DNA of 64,000 bases from Profundibacter amoris (GCF_003544895.1 NZ_CP032125.1:1936001-2000000); one strand, 5' to 3'; numbered from the stretch's first letter, positions 1 to 8,984 are shown. The notes: generated by a model from the letters alone, not told the origin. Made by a program: numbers and translations.

Positions 1-471
1 GCCCCCGACGGGCGCATCTTTATCACCCGTGGATTTTATGACAAATACCGCGCAGGCGAAGTCACTGGGCCGGAAATGGCCAGCGTGATTGCACATGAAC
101 TGGGCCATGTCGCCCTTGGCCATTCGCGCCGCCGGATGATTGATTTCTCGGGCCAGAATGCTCTGCGCACCGCGATGATCATGGTGTTTACCCGCTTTAT
201 CCCCGGCCTTGGTGTCTATATCGCCAATTTCCTGACCACCCTGCTGGCCGCCCGCCTGTCACGCTCCGATGAGTATGAGGCCGACGCCTATGCCTCGGCC
301 CTGCTGACGAAATCGGGGATCGGCACCGAGGCACAGAAAACCCTGTTTCGCAAACTGGACGCGCTGACCAAATCAAATGGTGGCAGCGCGCCCGCCTGGT
401 TGCTGAGCCACCCGAAAACTGACGAGCGGATCAAGGCGATCGAAGCCATGGAAACGCGCTGGAAACGCTAG
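1..471 (+). CDS. M48-family zinc metalloprotease, 5'-truncated
   Basis: The reading frame is open from base 1, so the true start lies upstream; the first ATG in the window (base 76) is internal. The visible 156 residues contain the zinc-binding motif HELGH at codons 32-36 and a downstream EYEAD motif at about codons 91-95. This HExxH plus ExxxD arrangement is that of M48 (HtpX/Ste24/BepA-like) peptidases. A hydrophobic stretch lies between the two motifs. The family cleaves membrane or periplasmic proteins in quality control. The C-terminal part looks complete. Whether the missing N-terminus carries a signal peptide or TPR partner region cannot be seen. Confidence 0.85.
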   Translation, partial: APDGRIFITRGFYDKYRAGEVTGPEMASVIAHELGHVALGHSRRRMIDFSGQNALRTAMIMVFTRFIPGLGVYIANFLTTLLAARLSRSDEYEADAYASALLTKSGIGTEAQKTLFRKLDALTKSNGGSAPAWLLSHPKTDERIKAIEAMETRWKR

Positions 472-523
472 AAAAGCCCTGCCCCGTTAATTCTGAAAGA
501 GGCATTTACCAAAACGCTTGCAA

Positions 524-557
524 AACAGAACCATTAAACCGGTTTAATGGTTCTGTT
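524..557. repeat. 34-bp perfect palindrome with TAAACCGGTTTA core
   Basis: The two 17-base halves are exact reverse complements. The central 20 bases read CCATTAAACCGGTTTAATGG. It lies in the convergent gap between the M48 gene and the rhodanese gene. There is no T-tract, so it is a poor match to a classical terminator. Closely related 16-20 bp palindromes occur at 8829-8848 and 32281-32300. The centre CCGG with A/T-rich flanks resembles LacI-family operators, but the position between convergent 3' ends is odd for an operator. Confidence 0.7.
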
Positions 558-651
558 GAATCAAAATTTAACCGTTGTTTTACAGAGCCTTAGTCGTTGT
601 TTTCAGCATTCCCCGAAAAGAAAAACACGGAAATCCGCACAGCTTTCCACC

Positions 652-1236
652 CTACCGATCCTCAGGGTAAACCTGCATTTCCGACAGCTTGTAGCTCCAT
701 TCCAGACCGGCATTTTTCCAGCCATTCACCACCCGCTGCCCACGCTGCGGGCCGTCGGATGCCTTGTCCCCCTCGAACCCGTCCACCAATGAATAGACGT
801 TGGTATAACCCATACCGGCCAACACATTCGCCGCCCGCGCACTGCGCCCGCCGGAGCGGCAGATCAGGATCACTTTGCTGTCGCGGGTCATGCCGTTTTC
901 CTGTGCATACTCCTCGAACACTCTGGCAAAGTCAGGGTTGGGCACCATCGCATAGGTGCCTTTTTCCGGATTGAACTCGGCAAAGCCGGGCATGATTTTG
1001 AAAGGGATATTCACATTGGCCCGTTTCGGGATGCCAACAAAGGCCACTTCGACGCGGCTGCGCACATCCACCAGCACGACATCGGGGTCTTGCAACATGT
1101 CAGCGGCCTCGACGGCCGTAACATAAAGGCCAAGCTCGGTTTGTTTTTTGGCAGGGACATCTGCGGCTTGGGCCAGAAACGGAAGGGTCGATAATGCCAC
1201 AACTGCGGCAAACAGGGTTTGTTTTGAAATAAACAT
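652..1236 (-). CDS. Secreted rhodanese-like domain protein
   Basis: A 194-residue protein starting at the ATG at 1236, which is preceded by GGAGAG; the longer frame up to 1389 lacks such a site. Residues 1-25 form a signal peptide ending near AQA-AD, so the protein is periplasmic. The rest is one rhodanese domain with the active-site loop CRSGGRS, catalytic Cys at residue 126. Rhodaneses carry sulfur as a Cys persulfide; the substrate here is unknown. The extended C-terminal region (about residues 155-194) is typical of periplasmic single-domain rhodaneses. An inverted repeat at 1412-1446 lies upstream and could be its operator. Confidence 0.85.
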   Translation of the reverse strand: MFISKQTLFAAVVALSTLPFLAQAADVPAKKQTELGLYVTAVEAADMLQDPDVVLVDVRSRVEVAFVGIPKRANVNIPFKIMPGFAEFNPEKGTYAMVPNPDFARVFEEYAQENGMTRDSKVILICRSGGRSARAANVLAGMGYTNVYSLVDGFEGDKASDGPQRGQRVVNGWKNAGLEWSYKLSEMQVYPEDR

Positions 1237-1411
1237 TTCACTCTCCAGTAAAAAATATGTTTTCCCGCGCGAAAAATCAGGCGCAGAGTCAGGTGTAATA
1301 TTGCCTCCGACAGGCAGTGTTTTATTTTTCCGGATTTCGTCTTGGTCGTATTCGGCGAAAATTGCCGAGTCTTCGTCATTGAATAGCAAAAGGTTAACAG
1401 ATTGCCCCGCA

Positions 1412-1446
1412 TTTTGAATAGTAGGAAAATCCTTACCTATTCAAAA
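1412..1446. promoter_or_regulatory. Inverted repeat TTTTGAATAG...CTATTCAAAA
   Basis: Two perfect 10-base arms (1412-1421 and 1437-1446) enclose a partly self-complementary centre (AGGA...TCCT). It lies 176-210 bp upstream of the rhodanese start and just after the stop of the PIN gene. A further TTGAATAG copy lies around 1378. It could be an operator for a regulator of the rhodanese gene or a weak terminator for the PIN operon; no U-tract follows the stem on the minus strand. Confidence 0.4.
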
Positions 1447-1455
1447 TCGGCAGAT

Positions 1456-1998
1456 TCAAGCCACCAGCGCCTTGCCCAACCGCGGCAACCGCGCCTTTTT
1501 CATCAGCTTGCGCATGTCCCAATTCTGCCCCGACAAACGTTCGGCTGTCTGGCGCACTTTTTCGGCCACATCCCCCACAACATCAGGATTTTCAATGAGC
1601 ATTTCCCGCAACAATCCATCCGGATCACGGCGGATCACCCCGTGGCCGGTCAGGCTGCGGGTGGGGAAATCTTTCAGGTTCATGGTTAGCAAAACATCCG
1701 CCTTGCCTGCGATGGCGGCGGCCAGAACGTGGGTGTCGTTTGGATCAGGCAGATGCAAACTGGCTTCGAGTTCATCCGGATAGCTGATTTCAGCATCCAG
1801 CCATCCGGCGCGCAACAAGGCAATCTCGCCGCGCGCAACATCTTCCTGCCCGTCGCCGATCCGTGCTGCTGCCCGCGCCCATTCTTCCAGTATCCGCGCC
1901 GACCAAAGCGGGGTGAACAACCCACGCCGCGCCACCCCCATCAGCACCTCGCGCATCACGGTAGGGTAGAGCACACAGGCGTCGATCAATACCCGCAT
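1456..1998 (-). CDS. PIN-domain protein (putative ribonuclease)
   Basis: A 180-residue protein that begins MRVLIDACVLYP, with the first PIN-domain aspartate at residue 6. Further conserved acidic positions are a Glu near residue 39 and the PDPNDTHVLAAA segment near residue 85, where PIN domains place metal ligands. PIN domains are Mg-dependent single-strand RNases, often toxins, but no antitoxin gene lies next to it. Instead its start codon overlaps by one base the stop of the rRNA methyltransferase gene, which suggests co-translation and an RNA-processing role rather than a toxin-antitoxin pair. The target RNA is unknown. Confidence 0.8.
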   Translation of the reverse strand: MRVLIDACVLYPTVMREVLMGVARRGLFTPLWSARILEEWARAAARIGDGQEDVARGEIALLRAGWLDAEISYPDELEASLHLPDPNDTHVLAAAIAGKADVLLTMNLKDFPTRSLTGHGVIRRDPDGLLREMLIENPDVVGDVAEKVRQTAERLSGQNWDMRKLMKKARLPRLGKALVA

Positions 1999-3212
1999 CA
2001 GTCCAGCCGGAAAATCAGCGCCTTAAGATAACCGCTTTGCGCCAGTTGCGGCAGCAAGGGGTGATCCGCCCCCGCCCCGCCGGAATAAATCTGCATCCCG
2101 CGCCGCCCGCCACGGCCAATCCCGCGGGCCGAGGAATTGCGAAACGCGTTCAAATCCGCCGCGTGCGAACAGGAACACAGGCCCAGATAACCGCCTTCGG
2201 CCACCAGAGGCGCCGCCAGCCGCGCCACCCGTTCATAGGCGCGCAAACCCGCATGCAAGGCCGGTTTGGCAGGTGCAAAGGCGGGGGGATCACAGATCAC
2301 CACGTCAAACAGCGCCCCTTCCTTGGCCAGATCTTCCATCACCGCAAAGGCATCGCCCTTGCGCGTGTCAAAACGTGACGCCTGCCCCATGGCCTCGGCA
2401 CCGGCTTTGGCCAGTTCCAGCGCAGGGGCCGAGCTGTCAACTGCCAGCGCATGGGCCGCCCCACCGGCCAAAGCCGCCAGAGAAAACCCGCCAACATGGG
2501 AAAATACATCCAGCACGCGGGCGTCTTTGCACAGGCGTTGCGCAAAGGCATGGTTCGGGCGCTGATCATAAAACAGACCGGTTTTCTGGCCGCCCAGCAG
2601 GTCCGCCATATAGGTCGCGCCATTCATCGGCACAGGGATCGGCCCGTCCAGCGTGCCGCGCAACAGCAGGGTTTCCTCGTTCAGCCCCTCCAGCGCACGC
2701 GACCGGCCGGTGGCATTTTTCACGATGGTGGAAACGCCGGTGACATCGGCCACGGCCTCGGCCAGCATGTCCAGATGCACTTCGGCCCATGCCGCGTTGG
2801 GCTGGATCACGGCGGCATCGCCGAAACGGTCGATCACCACACCGGGCAGCCCGTCGGATTCCGCATGGATCAGGCGATAGAACGGCGCGTCATACAGGCG
2901 GGCGCGATGGGCCAGCGCCCGTTCAACCCGTGCTTTGAACCAGTCCACATCGATCACGGCATCGGGGTTGCGGTCCAGCATCCGGCAGGCGATCTTGGAC
3001 GCCATATTCACTGCCACCAGCCCCAGCGGGCGGCGATCATGGTCTTCCAGCCGCGCCAATGTGCCGGCCTTTAGCGCCTTGGTGCGCCGGTCGGTGACAA
3101 TTTCATCAATGAACACCCAGGGGAAGCCGTGGCGGATGGCGCGAGCTTCGGCTTTGGGTTTCAGGCGGACGACTGCGAGAGTGGCGGCGGGTGTGGCGGC
3201 TGTTTGTGTCAT
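1998..3212 (-). CDS. Class I SAM-dependent rRNA methyltransferase (RlmI-like)
   Basis: 404 residues. The N-terminal ~80 residues resemble a PUA RNA-binding domain. A central segment contains GGQKTGLFYDQRPN and the SAM-binding DVFSHVGGFS. The catalytic region has CDPPAFAPAK followed by the CSCS motif. This order matches the RlmI/YccW family, which makes 5-methylcytosine at 23S rRNA position 1962 in E. coli. The C-terminal GGAGADHPLLPQLAQSGYLK is also typical. It belongs to a minus-strand series with glnE and a small gene upstream and the PIN gene downstream. The exact rRNA site is inferred by family only. Confidence 0.85.
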   Translation of the reverse strand: MTQTAATPAATLAVVRLKPKAEARAIRHGFPWVFIDEIVTDRRTKALKAGTLARLEDHDRRPLGLVAVNMASKIACRMLDRNPDAVIDVDWFKARVERALAHRARLYDAPFYRLIHAESDGLPGVVIDRFGDAAVIQPNAAWAEVHLDMLAEAVADVTGVSTIVKNATGRSRALEGLNEETLLLRGTLDGPIPVPMNGATYMADLLGGQKTGLFYDQRPNHAFAQRLCKDARVLDVFSHVGGFSLAALAGGAAHALAVDSSAPALELAKAGAEAMGQASRFDTRKGDAFAVMEDLAKEGALFDVVICDPPAFAPAKPALHAGLRAYERVARLAAPLVAEGGYLGLCSCSHAADLNAFRNSSARGIGRGGRRGMQIYSGGAGADHPLLPQLAQSGYLKALIFRLD

Positions 3213-3256
3213 GGCCCCCTGTTATAAAACATTTCTGGCGGGCGATAGGGTTATTT

Positions 3257-3526
3257 TCAGCGCTCCAGCCGTGCCTTGCGCCCGCCGCGTCGTTTTCCAG
3301 GGGCGGCATCGGCCAGCCCTTCGCGCAAAACCTGCGTCATCGGATGATCTGGAAATGCGTCGCTGTAATGTGCCAACAGCGCCGCAATCTGCACTTTCAG
3401 ATCAGCCCCCGCCACAGCCCCCAGCGCCCAATCCAGAAAGATCGAGCGACATTCAGGGCCGCTTATCCCCTCGATCCGGTAGCTTTCGCGGATCAAACCG
3501 CGCGGGTCCAGTTCGGTCATACTCAT
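3257..3526 (-). CDS. Small conserved hypothetical protein
   Basis: 89 residues, no recognised domain. The centre is mildly hydrophobic and the last ~15 residues are strongly basic (GKRRGGRKARLER). It sits between glnE (23-bp gap upstream) and the rRNA methyltransferase (44-bp gap downstream) on the same strand, so it is probably co-transcribed with both. The basic tail could contact nucleic acid, but this is conjecture. Two ATGs two codons apart could serve as start. Confidence 0.6.
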   Translation of the reverse strand: MSMTELDPRGLIRESYRIEGISGPECRSIFLDWALGAVAGADLKVQIAALLAHYSDAFPDHPMTQVLREGLADAAPGKRRGGRKARLER

Positions 3527-3549
3527 TCGCGTTTCCTGTTACGCCCAGA

Positions 3550-6339
3550 TTAATCCTGCACCTTCACAGGCAACAATTCATCCACGACCATATGGGACGC
3601 CGCAACGACAGTATCAAGCGCTTTGGCCGCGGCCTGCACACTGTCCGCCCCCAGTTCGCGCAAAACAAAGGCCCGCGCCCCTTCGCCCAGGCCCTCCATA
3701 TCCAGCGCCTGTTCGCTTAGCAATTTCGCGGTGCCGCGAAGCCGCCACAGCATATCATAGGCCTGCTGCAAGGCCTGTCGCTGCTCGCCGGTCAGCCAGC
3801 CAATGCGTTTCCCCGCCGCCAGTTGCCCCGCAACATCGCGGGCTGTGTCGCCTGCCAGCAGGGCGGCCGTTTCCGCCACCAGTTCGATGTCCTGCATCCG
3901 GCCCGGCCCCAGCTTGGCCTCCCATTCATCACGGGCGGGTTTTGCCTCGGCCAGACGGGCACGCATATCGGCCACATCGGGCAAGACGCGGGGCAGTTTG
4001 CCCTTGTCGGCCAGAAGGGCCGCGCGAAACGTCTCGATTTCCTCCCCCAGCGCCCCGTTCCCCGCCACAGATCGGGCGCGGGTCAGGGCCAGATGTTCCC
4101 ATGTCCATGCCTCGTCCTGCTGGTAGGTCATGAAGGATTGCAACGATGTCGCCACCGGTCCCTGCCGTCCTGACGGGCGCAGGCGCATGTCGACCTCGTA
4201 TAACCGCCCCTCGGCCATCGGGGCGGACAGGGCGGTCACCAAAGCCTGCGTCAGCCGCGCATAATAGGGCCGCGCCTGTAGCGGGCGGCGCCCGTCCGAG
4301 GCTTCGACCCCGCCCGCGTCATAGATCACGATCAAATCCAGATCCGAGGTGGCATTCAACCGCCCCGCCCCCAGCGACCCCATGCCCAGCACCATCGCCC
4401 CCCTGCCCGGCGGCGTGCCGTGCTTTTCGGCGAAATGGCCCACCACGGGGTGCCACAACGCCGCCACACTGGCCCCAGCCAGATCGGCATATTGCTGCCC
4501 CGCCTCTTGCGCATCTATCAGACCGCGCAGGTGATGCACACCAATGCGAAAATGCCATTCCTTTTTCCAGCGTCGTGCCGTGTCCAGCTTGCCTTCGTAA
4601 TCATCCACAGTGGCCAGTTTCGTCGCCAGTTCCTGTTCCAACGCCGCCGCACCGGGCCAGGGTTCAAAAAATGACCCGCCCAGTACCGCATCCAGCACCT
4701 GCGAATTGCGCGACAGGTGGCGGGCCAGCGCGGGCGTGGTGGTGCAAATGTCGATGATCAGGTCGATCAGTTGCGGATTTGCCTCGAACAAAGAAAACAG
4801 TTGCACACCGGCGGGCAGACCGGACAGGAAACCGTCGAACTGTGCCAAAGCCTCGGCCGGATTGGCGGCCTTTTGCAACCGTGCCAGCAGATCGGGGCGC
4901 AAGCGCTCGAATATTTCCACCGCGCGGGCCGAACGCAGGGCCGGATAGCTGGACCAGCGGGCCATGATTTCCCCGGCCCCGTCCGGCAGATCGGGCGCGG
5001 GTTCGGGGCGCATGACGGTGGGGGCAAAGAAGCCTTCGGTCAATTCATGCACCTCGGTCAGTTCCGACATCAGGCGGGCGCGTAGTTTGTCAGTGTCACG
5101 GATGCCCATGAATTGCGCCAGCCGGTCGAATTCATCGGCCGATTTGGGCAGGTCATGGGTTTGCGCATCGTTCACCATCTGCAGGCGGTGTTCGACCTCG
5201 CGGTGGCTGCGGTAGCGTTTGACCAGCAATTCGGCCACATCCGGTTCGACCCAGCCCTTGGTCGCCAGCGCCCGCAAGGCCGGCACCGTTTCACGGCTGC
5301 GCAGGTCGGGATCGCGCCCGCCGGCGATGATCTGGCGGGTCTGGGTGAAGAATTCAATCTCGCGGATACCGCCGCGCCCCAGCTTCATGTTGTGGCCTTC
5401 CAGCGTGATCGGCCCACCCAACCCTTTGTGTTCGCGGATACGCAGGCGCATGTCATGGGCGTCTTGGATGGCGGCAAAATCCAGATGTTTGCGCCAGATG
5501 AAGGGCGACAGGTTTTTCAGATACGCCTGCCCCGCCATCAGGTCACCGGCGCAGGGGCGGGCCTTGATATGGGCTGCGCGTTCCCAAGTGCGGCCAAGGC
5601 TTTCGTAATAGCGCATCGCGGCGTCCATCGACAGGCAAACGGGGGTGACGGACGGATCGGGGCGCAGGCGCAGATCGGTGCGAAAAACGTAACCTTCGCC
5701 GGTGATGTCGGACAAAAGCGCGCTCATCTTGCGGGTCACGCGGATGAATGCGGCGCGGGCATCATGGTAGTCATCGTCCGAATAGCGGGTTTCGTCAAAC
5801 AGGCAGATCAGGTCGATGTCCGAGGAATAGTTCAACTCGCCCGCCCCCATCTTGCCCATCGCCAGCACCACCATGCCGCCCGCTGTGGCCACGTCATCCG
5901 GCCCCATGCCGGGCAGTTTGCCGCGCTTGATCTCTGCCGCCACCAGCGCCTTTAGCGACACATCCACCGCCAGATCGGCAAAGTCCGTCATGGTGCCGGT
6001 GACCTGCTCCAACGCCCATACCCCGCCCAGATCGGCCAATGCGGTCAGGGCAGCGATACGGGACTTCGCTTGACGCAACAGGGATTTCAACTGGTCAAGC
6101 GGGGCGTCTTTACAAGCCTGATAAAGCGCGGTTAGCGCCGCCTGCTGATCGTCAAAGGCCCCGGTCAGCCAGTCGGCTTGTTTGACCATGATTACGGACA
6201 GATACGGGCTGCATCCGGCGGCCCCTTTGATCAGGTTTTGTATCGGCTCTGGCGCATCGGCAAACCGCGCCGCCACCTCCGCGCCACGGTCTGGATTATG
6301 GGGAATCGGGGTGCGGGTTATGAGGGATGCGAAATTCAT
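3550..6339 (-). CDS. glnE: Bifunctional glutamine-synthetase adenylyltransferase/deadenylylase
   Basis: About 929 residues when started at the ATG at 6339 (MNFASLITRTPIP), close to the usual ~945 for GlnE; the frame runs further up to 6453 but that N-terminus is unlike the family. Two nucleotidyltransferase modules are visible: GKMGAGELNYSSDIDLICLF in the first half and MGSLGAGRLNATSDLDLIVI in the second. This duplicated GxG...SDxDL layout is diagnostic. GlnE attaches AMP to, and removes it from, glutamine synthetase in response to PII and glutamine. It is cytoplasmic. It heads the minus-strand gene series running to the PIN gene. Confidence 0.93.
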   Translation of the reverse strand: MNFASLITRTPIPHNPDRGAEVAARFADAPEPIQNLIKGAAGCSPYLSVIMVKQADWLTGAFDDQQAALTALYQACKDAPLDQLKSLLRQAKSRIAALTALADLGGVWALEQVTGTMTDFADLAVDVSLKALVAAEIKRGKLPGMGPDDVATAGGMVVLAMGKMGAGELNYSSDIDLICLFDETRYSDDDYHDARAAFIRVTRKMSALLSDITGEGYVFRTDLRLRPDPSVTPVCLSMDAAMRYYESLGRTWERAAHIKARPCAGDLMAGQAYLKNLSPFIWRKHLDFAAIQDAHDMRLRIREHKGLGGPITLEGHNMKLGRGGIREIEFFTQTRQIIAGGRDPDLRSRETVPALRALATKGWVEPDVAELLVKRYRSHREVEHRLQMVNDAQTHDLPKSADEFDRLAQFMGIRDTDKLRARLMSELTEVHELTEGFFAPTVMRPEPAPDLPDGAGEIMARWSSYPALRSARAVEIFERLRPDLLARLQKAANPAEALAQFDGFLSGLPAGVQLFSLFEANPQLIDLIIDICTTTPALARHLSRNSQVLDAVLGGSFFEPWPGAAALEQELATKLATVDDYEGKLDTARRWKKEWHFRIGVHHLRGLIDAQEAGQQYADLAGASVAALWHPVVGHFAEKHGTPPGRGAMVLGMGSLGAGRLNATSDLDLIVIYDAGGVEASDGRRPLQARPYYARLTQALVTALSAPMAEGRLYEVDMRLRPSGRQGPVATSLQSFMTYQQDEAWTWEHLALTRARSVAGNGALGEEIETFRAALLADKGKLPRVLPDVADMRARLAEAKPARDEWEAKLGPGRMQDIELVAETAALLAGDTARDVAGQLAAGKRIGWLTGEQRQALQQAYDMLWRLRGTAKLLSEQALDMEGLGEGARAFVLRELGADSVQAAAKALDTVVAASHMVVDELLPVKVQD

Positions 6340-6370
6340 GCGGCAAGGATGGGGCGCAGGCGACATAGGG

Positions 6371-6745
6371 TCAACCAGACAGTTCCACTGCAGTGTCCTG
6401 ACTAAAGATATTTCTCCACCCCTGCCCCGTTTCCCGCCATACCGAGGAGACATACATCACTTCAGGCACCTCACGACCAACGCGCCTGAACACGGCACGG
6501 TAAGCCAGCAACACAACACCTTCGCCCAAAATCAGCAATCGCGCGTCATCCAGCGCGTATTCGGTCACTGTCGGGCCGGCATCCAATTGCCCGACATGCC
6601 CCGCCTTGTTCGAGAACCCCGTGGCATAGACTCCCAGAAACCCGTCTTCCAACATACGCGAGTCCGCATTCCCATCCCCCGTGACCAGCGCTTGCCACAC
6701 GGTTTGCTCCAGCGTTAGAAACGTATCCAGTTCATATTTTTGCAT
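6371..6745 (-). CDS. DUF4440 / NTF2-like small protein
   Basis: 124 residues from the ATG at 6745, which follows an AAGGG ribosome-binding site; the longer frame to 6940 runs through the divergent promoter region and is not supported. The pattern of a start near MQKYELDTFLTLEQTVWQAL and an end near MYVSSVWRETGQGWRNIFSQ fits the SnoaL/DUF4440 fold of small enzymes or binding proteins. The function is unknown. It is divergent from the YbaK-like gene with about 70 bp between starts. Confidence 0.65.
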   Translation of the reverse strand: MQKYELDTFLTLEQTVWQALVTGDGNADSRMLEDGFLGVYATGFSNKAGHVGQLDAGPTVTEYALDDARLLILGEGVVLLAYRAVFRRVGREVPEVMYVSSVWRETGQGWRNIFSQDTAVELSG

Positions 6746-6816
6746 CCCTTTCGCCTCCTCTTGCGCTTGACCTTTGTTACACCAATACTGGACCACGCAA
6801 ACAGGAGAGATGAAAA

Positions 6817-7287
6817 ATGAGCAAAAGCCTGAAACGTGTGATCCGCGCACTGGATGCGGCGGGAATAGATGCCACCCCCGTTGAGATGAGCGAGGGTGCC
6901 CGCACCGCGCAAGCGGCGGCAGATGCGGTGGGCTGTGCACTGGACCAGATCGCCAAATCCATCATCTTTCGCGGGGAAACCACCAATGAAGCGGTTTTGT
7001 TCATCACCGCTGGCGGCAATCAGGTGTGCGCTGACACGGCCAGTTCTGTTGCAGGCGAGCCATTAGGCAAGGCTGACGCGGGTCTGATCCGCAGCCAGAC
7101 CGGCTTTGCCATTGGTGGGGTGTCCCCTGTCGGGCATCTGTCGCCGATCCGTGCCTTTTTCGACCCTAAACTGCTGGAATTTGACACCGTTTGGGCAGCA
7201 GCAGGCACCCCGCGTCATGTTTTCCCGATAAATCCAGCCGATTTGCAGCGAATTTCAAGCGCACAAACCATTGATTTTACGTCTTAA
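6817..7287 (+). CDS. YbaK/ProX-like aminoacyl-tRNA deacylase
   Basis: 156 residues covering a single YbaK domain. A conserved Lys lies in the segment IAKSIIFRG (residues 46-54) and the conserved glycine loop FAIGGVSPVGH lies near residue 97. Members hydrolyse mischarged tRNA, typically Cys- or Ala-tRNA(Pro), in trans. The sequence alone does not tell the amino-acid specificity. It is single, with a 118-bp gap to the next gene that contains two inverted repeats. Confidence 0.82.
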   Translation: MSKSLKRVIRALDAAGIDATPVEMSEGARTAQAAADAVGCALDQIAKSIIFRGETTNEAVLFITAGGNQVCADTASSVAGEPLGKADAGLIRSQTGFAIGGVSPVGHLSPIRAFFDPKLLEFDTVWAAAGTPRHVFPINPADLQRISSAQTIDFTS

Positions 7288-7354
7288 TCCAAATTTATGT
7301 AAAAAGCTTTTACATTTACCCTTGCAAGAGGCGCCACAAATGCCAATCTTGGTA

Positions 7355-7373
7355 ATGTGAAAGACATTCACAT
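7355..7373. promoter_or_regulatory. Inverted repeat ATGTGAA-N5-TTCACAT
   Basis: Perfect 7-base arms separated by five bases, 33 bp before the ATG of the DUF2852 gene. A second near-palindrome, ATGTAAAAAGCTTTTACAT, lies 60 bp upstream around 7296-7314. The size and spacing suit a dimeric repressor or activator site. No matching regulator gene is nearby. Confidence 0.35.
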
Positions 7374-7405
7374 CAAACCCGAAACCCTAACAATCGGAGA
7401 CCCAA

Positions 7406-7801
7406 ATGAGCACTGTCGCAACATGGCCATCACAGGCCGAAACATGGCTGGATGAGCGCGGCAAACCCGCATGGATCATCGCCATGGTCCTTGGATTTAT
7501 CTTCTTTTGGCCTGTTGGCCTCGCCCTTCTGTTTTATATGATCTGGAGCAAACGCATGTTCAAAGGTTCTTGCCGTCATTCCCGCCGCCGCATGGAACGC
7601 CACCACGCCTATCAATCCTCGGGCAACTCGGCGTTTGACGCCTACAAGGCCGACACCCTGCGCCGTCTGGAAGAAGAGCAGGGCAATTTCGAGGCCTTCC
7701 TTGAACGGTTGCGCGAGGCCAAAGACAAGTCGGAATTTGACGACTTTATGAACGAGCGCGCCCGCAAGGCCAAAGAAGCAGACGAGCCTGTCGACGCCTG
7801 A
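7406..7801 (+). CDS. DUF2852 small membrane protein
   Basis: 131 residues. One strong membrane segment lies at about residues 24-46, followed by a basic region rich in Arg and His (residues 50-70) and a charged, probably coiled-coil C-terminal half (residues 80-125). This fits the DUF2852 family common in Rhodobacterales and other alphaproteobacteria; its function is unknown. A GGAG site precedes the ATG. A hairpin at 7813-7833 follows the gene. Confidence 0.75.
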   Translation: MSTVATWPSQAETWLDERGKPAWIIAMVLGFIFFWPVGLALLFYMIWSKRMFKGSCRHSRRRMERHHAYQSSGNSAFDAYKADTLRRLEEEQGNFEAFLERLREAKDKSEFDDFMNERARKAKEADEPVDA

Positions 7802-7812
7802 ACACGACCAAA

Positions 7813-7833
7813 GCGGCCCCCCATCGGGGCCGC
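7813..7833 (+). terminator. GC-rich hairpin after DUF2852 gene
   Basis: Stem GCGGCCCC/GGGGCCGC (8 bp, perfect) with loop CCATC, 12 bases after the stop codon. It is followed by CTTAACC and not by a clear T-run, so termination strength is uncertain. Confidence 0.5.
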
Positions 7834-7922
7834 CTTAACCGCGTTTTGCAAAAGGGGTTGGCGCAAAGCCCCGCCGTTGTTATCTTGAATTTGAATAAAA
7901 ACTTCGGACCCGTATTAACCAG

Positions 7923-8756
7923 ATGCGCCACAGCCTTCCCATAGCCCCGCAGTTTTACGTGACTGCCCCCCAGCCCTGCCCCTATCTGGAAGGGCGGATG
8001 GAACGCAAATTGTTCACGGCCCTGCAAGGGGAATTTGCCACAAAACTGAACGATGCGCTGTCCAAACAGGGGTTCCGGCGGTCGCAAAATGTGCTGTATC
8101 GCCCGTCTTGCGCCGATTGTTCCGCCTGTTTTTCCGCCCGCATAAGGGTGGCCGATTTCGCCCCGACCCGCAGCCAGCGCCGTGTTTTGAAAAAGAACGC
8201 CGAATTACAGCGTAACGCCATGTCCCCCTGGGCGACCGAGGATCAATACAATCTGTTTCGCCGATATCTGGAACACCGCCACGCCGATGGCGGCATGGCC
8301 GATATGGACATTTTCGAATTTGCCGCAATGATCGAGGAAACGCCGATCAAAAGCCGGGTGATCGAATATACTACCCCCTCTGACGACGGCACCCGCGATC
8401 TGGCGGCTGTCTGTCTGACCGATGTGTTCGATGACGGGGTCAGCATGGTTTATTCGTTTTTCGAGCCTGAGCTAACCAAAAACAGCCTTGGCACCTATCT
8501 GATCCTGGATCATATCGACATCGCCCGCAGTGCCGGCCTGCCCTATGTCTATCTGGGCTACTGGGTGCCGGGCAGCCCCAAGATGGCCTATAAGGCCGGG
8601 TTCAAGGCGCTGGAGATTTACCGCAACGGGGATTGGGAACCGCTTGAGGATCCGGACAGTTTCGATGCAGATACGCACCCGTTGTCGGTTGATCCAATTG
8701 CCGAGCAGGTGGCGAAAATCACCCTGCCGGATATTCTGCCAACACAGAAAGGCTGA
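7923..8756 (+). CDS. bpt: Aspartate/glutamate leucyltransferase (N-end rule)
   Basis: 277 residues. The N-terminus carries the [11 protein letters not shown] block and the central part has [20 protein letters not shown] with paired cysteines. The C-terminal half contains a GNAT-like core with [20 protein letters not shown], which is typical of the Bpt/Ate1 family. Bpt transfers Leu from leucyl-tRNA onto N-terminal Asp or Glu, marking proteins for ClpAP. It is cytoplasmic. The gene is the last of three plus-strand genes and converges on the TRAP cluster. Confidence 0.9.
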   Translation: MRHSLPIAPQFYVTAPQPCPYLEGRMERKLFTALQGEFATKLNDALSKQGFRRSQNVLYRPSCADCSACFSARIRVADFAPTRSQRRVLKKNAELQRNAMSPWATEDQYNLFRRYLEHRHADGGMADMDIFEFAAMIEETPIKSRVIEYTTPSDDGTRDLAAVCLTDVFDDGVSMVYSFFEPELTKNSLGTYLILDHIDIARSAGLPYVYLGYWVPGSPKMAYKAGFKALEIYRNGDWEPLEDPDSFDADTHPLSVDPIAEQVAKITLPDILPTQKG

Positions 8757-8828
8757 ACGCATTTAACTGCTTTGCCTTACAGGCGGGAATGCCGCTTTGA
8801 CGGGCAGCAATCGCCTGCGAAAACCGTT

Positions 8829-8848
8829 CCACTAAACCGGTTTAGTAG
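8829..8848. repeat. Palindrome, second copy of the TAAACCGGTTTA element
   Basis: The 16 bases ACTAAACCGGTTTAGT are a perfect palindrome within a 20-base site matching CYAYTAAACCGGTTTARTRG. It lies in the convergent gap between bpt and dctM. Flanking bases do not extend the symmetry as they do at 524-557. Confidence 0.7.
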
Positions 8849-8931
8849 TTCTATCACAACAGAGATTTTTCACCAATATTACAAAGCATTACCCATAAAC
8901 CTCTGCCCCTGTTTTCACATGATTTCCCAAC

Positions 8932-8962
8932 AAAAAGGCCCGCCAAACCGGCAGGCCTTTTT
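8932..8962. terminator. Bidirectional terminator between bpt and dctM
   Basis: AAAAAGGCC...GGCCTTTTT arms around an inner GCC/GGC pairing give a stem with A-tract on one side and T-tract on the other, so it can end transcription from both directions. It sits 22 bp beyond the dctM stop and serves the TRAP operon on the minus strand and possibly bpt. Confidence 0.75.
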
Positions 8963-8984
8963 CATCATATTGTCCTGTAAATCC

